Origin: Sphingomonas sp.
GTDB lineage: Bacteria > Pseudomonadota > Alphaproteobacteria > Sphingomonadales > Sphingomonadaceae
DNA length: 5,584 nt
Assembly (NCBI GenBank): GCA_025935515.1
Contig: JAICVC010000133.1
Span: forward strand, 1-5,584
Direction of reading: 5' to 3'
Shown one piece after another: positions 5,289 through 5,584 of the stretch (position 1 is its first letter; each line of letters begins with the position of its first letter). The notes beneath the pieces are model-generated. The model saw only the letters and a program-made list of their open reading frames with translations, searched no databases and had not been told where the DNA came from. Made by a program: the position numbers and the translations under genes.

Positions 5289-5584
5289 ATGGCTACGCAA
5301 AAAGGGATTGTCTCGCTCCCCTCGTCCGGTGGGGAGGCCGGACTCAACCGCTATCTCGCGGAGATCAAGAAATTCCCGATCCTCAGCCCTGAGGAAGAAT
5401 ATATGCTCGCCAAGCGCTGGCGCGAGCATGGCGACACCGAGGCCGCGGCCAAGCTGGTCAATTCGCACCTCCGCCTCGTCTCCAAGATCGCCATGGGTTA
5501 CCGCGGCTACGGCCTGCCGGTCAGCGAGCTGATCAGCGAGGGCAATATCGGCCTGATGCAGGGCGTGAAGAAGTTCGAGCCGGA
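5289..5584 (+). CDS. rpoH: Heat-shock sigma factor RpoH (sigma-32), N-terminal part
   Basis: The frame is open from the ATG to the window edge (98 residues), so the gene runs off the right side. Residues 19-50 (LNRYLAEIKKFPILSPEEEYMLAKRW) match sigma-70 region 1.2 of the RpoH type. Residues about 52-98 are the start of region 2, including LVNSHLRLVSKIAMGYRGYG and ELISEGNIGLMQGVKKFEP, which contacts core RNA polymerase. RpoH directs transcription of chaperone and protease genes on heat and protein-folding stress. A GGGAGA lies about 12 bases before the ATG, rather far for a ribosome site; an AGA closer in is weak. Regions 2.4-4 and the RpoH box are outside the window, but this N-terminus is closer to RpoH than to RpoD, which has a much longer region 1. 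Confidence 0.93.
   Translation, partial: MATQKGIVSLPSSGGEAGLNRYLAEIKKFPILSPEEEYMLAKRWREHGDTEAAAKLVNSHLRLVSKIAMGYRGYGLPVSELISEGNIGLMQGVKKFEP

Overview
This GC-rich window comes from an alphaproteobacterium, most likely of the Sphingomonadales. The evidence is the ChpT-type phosphotransferase, the P2-less CheA with extra C-terminal domains, and the side-by-side RluA-family pseudouridine synthase and RpoH genes. This assignment comes from recognising protein families by eye; no search was run.

Layout. Positions 1-4194 on the minus strand form a compact signalling operon, read in the order chpT (4194-3556), cheA (3498-1159), cheW (1159-719), cheY (662-297), cheB (285 to beyond the left edge). 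cheA and cheW overlap by one base, and cheY and cheB are 11 bases apart. Only the cheW-cheY and cheA-chpT gaps exceed 50 bases. Positions 4195-4282 are a divergent intergenic region. The plus strand then carries an rluD-type 23S rRNA pseudouridine synthase gene (4283-5233) and, after 55 bases, the start of rpoH (5289 to beyond the right edge).

How the genes work together. CheA, coupled to receptors by CheW, should autophosphorylate on His44 and pass phosphate to CheY (motor or other output) and CheB (receptor methylesterase). ChpT belongs to the CckA-ChpT-CtrA/CpdR cell-cycle and motility phosphorelay, so its position at the head of a chemotaxis operon links the two systems genetically. A 15-bp near-match to the CtrA box (TTAA-N7-TTAA) overlaps the chpT stop codon, just upstream of cheA. 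RluD and RpoH are housekeeping and heat-shock functions that appear unrelated to chemotaxis.

Most notable points. CheA ends in what looks like a receiver domain that has lost its phosphoacceptor aspartate, preceded by a second CheW-like domain, and it has no P2 domain. All five TTAA tetranucleotides in the window lie in intergenic gaps or on a stop codon at a gap edge. I saw no mobile elements, CRISPR arrays, tRNA or rRNA genes. I do not think the window holds a wholly new system; its interest lies in the CheA architecture and the possible CtrA link.
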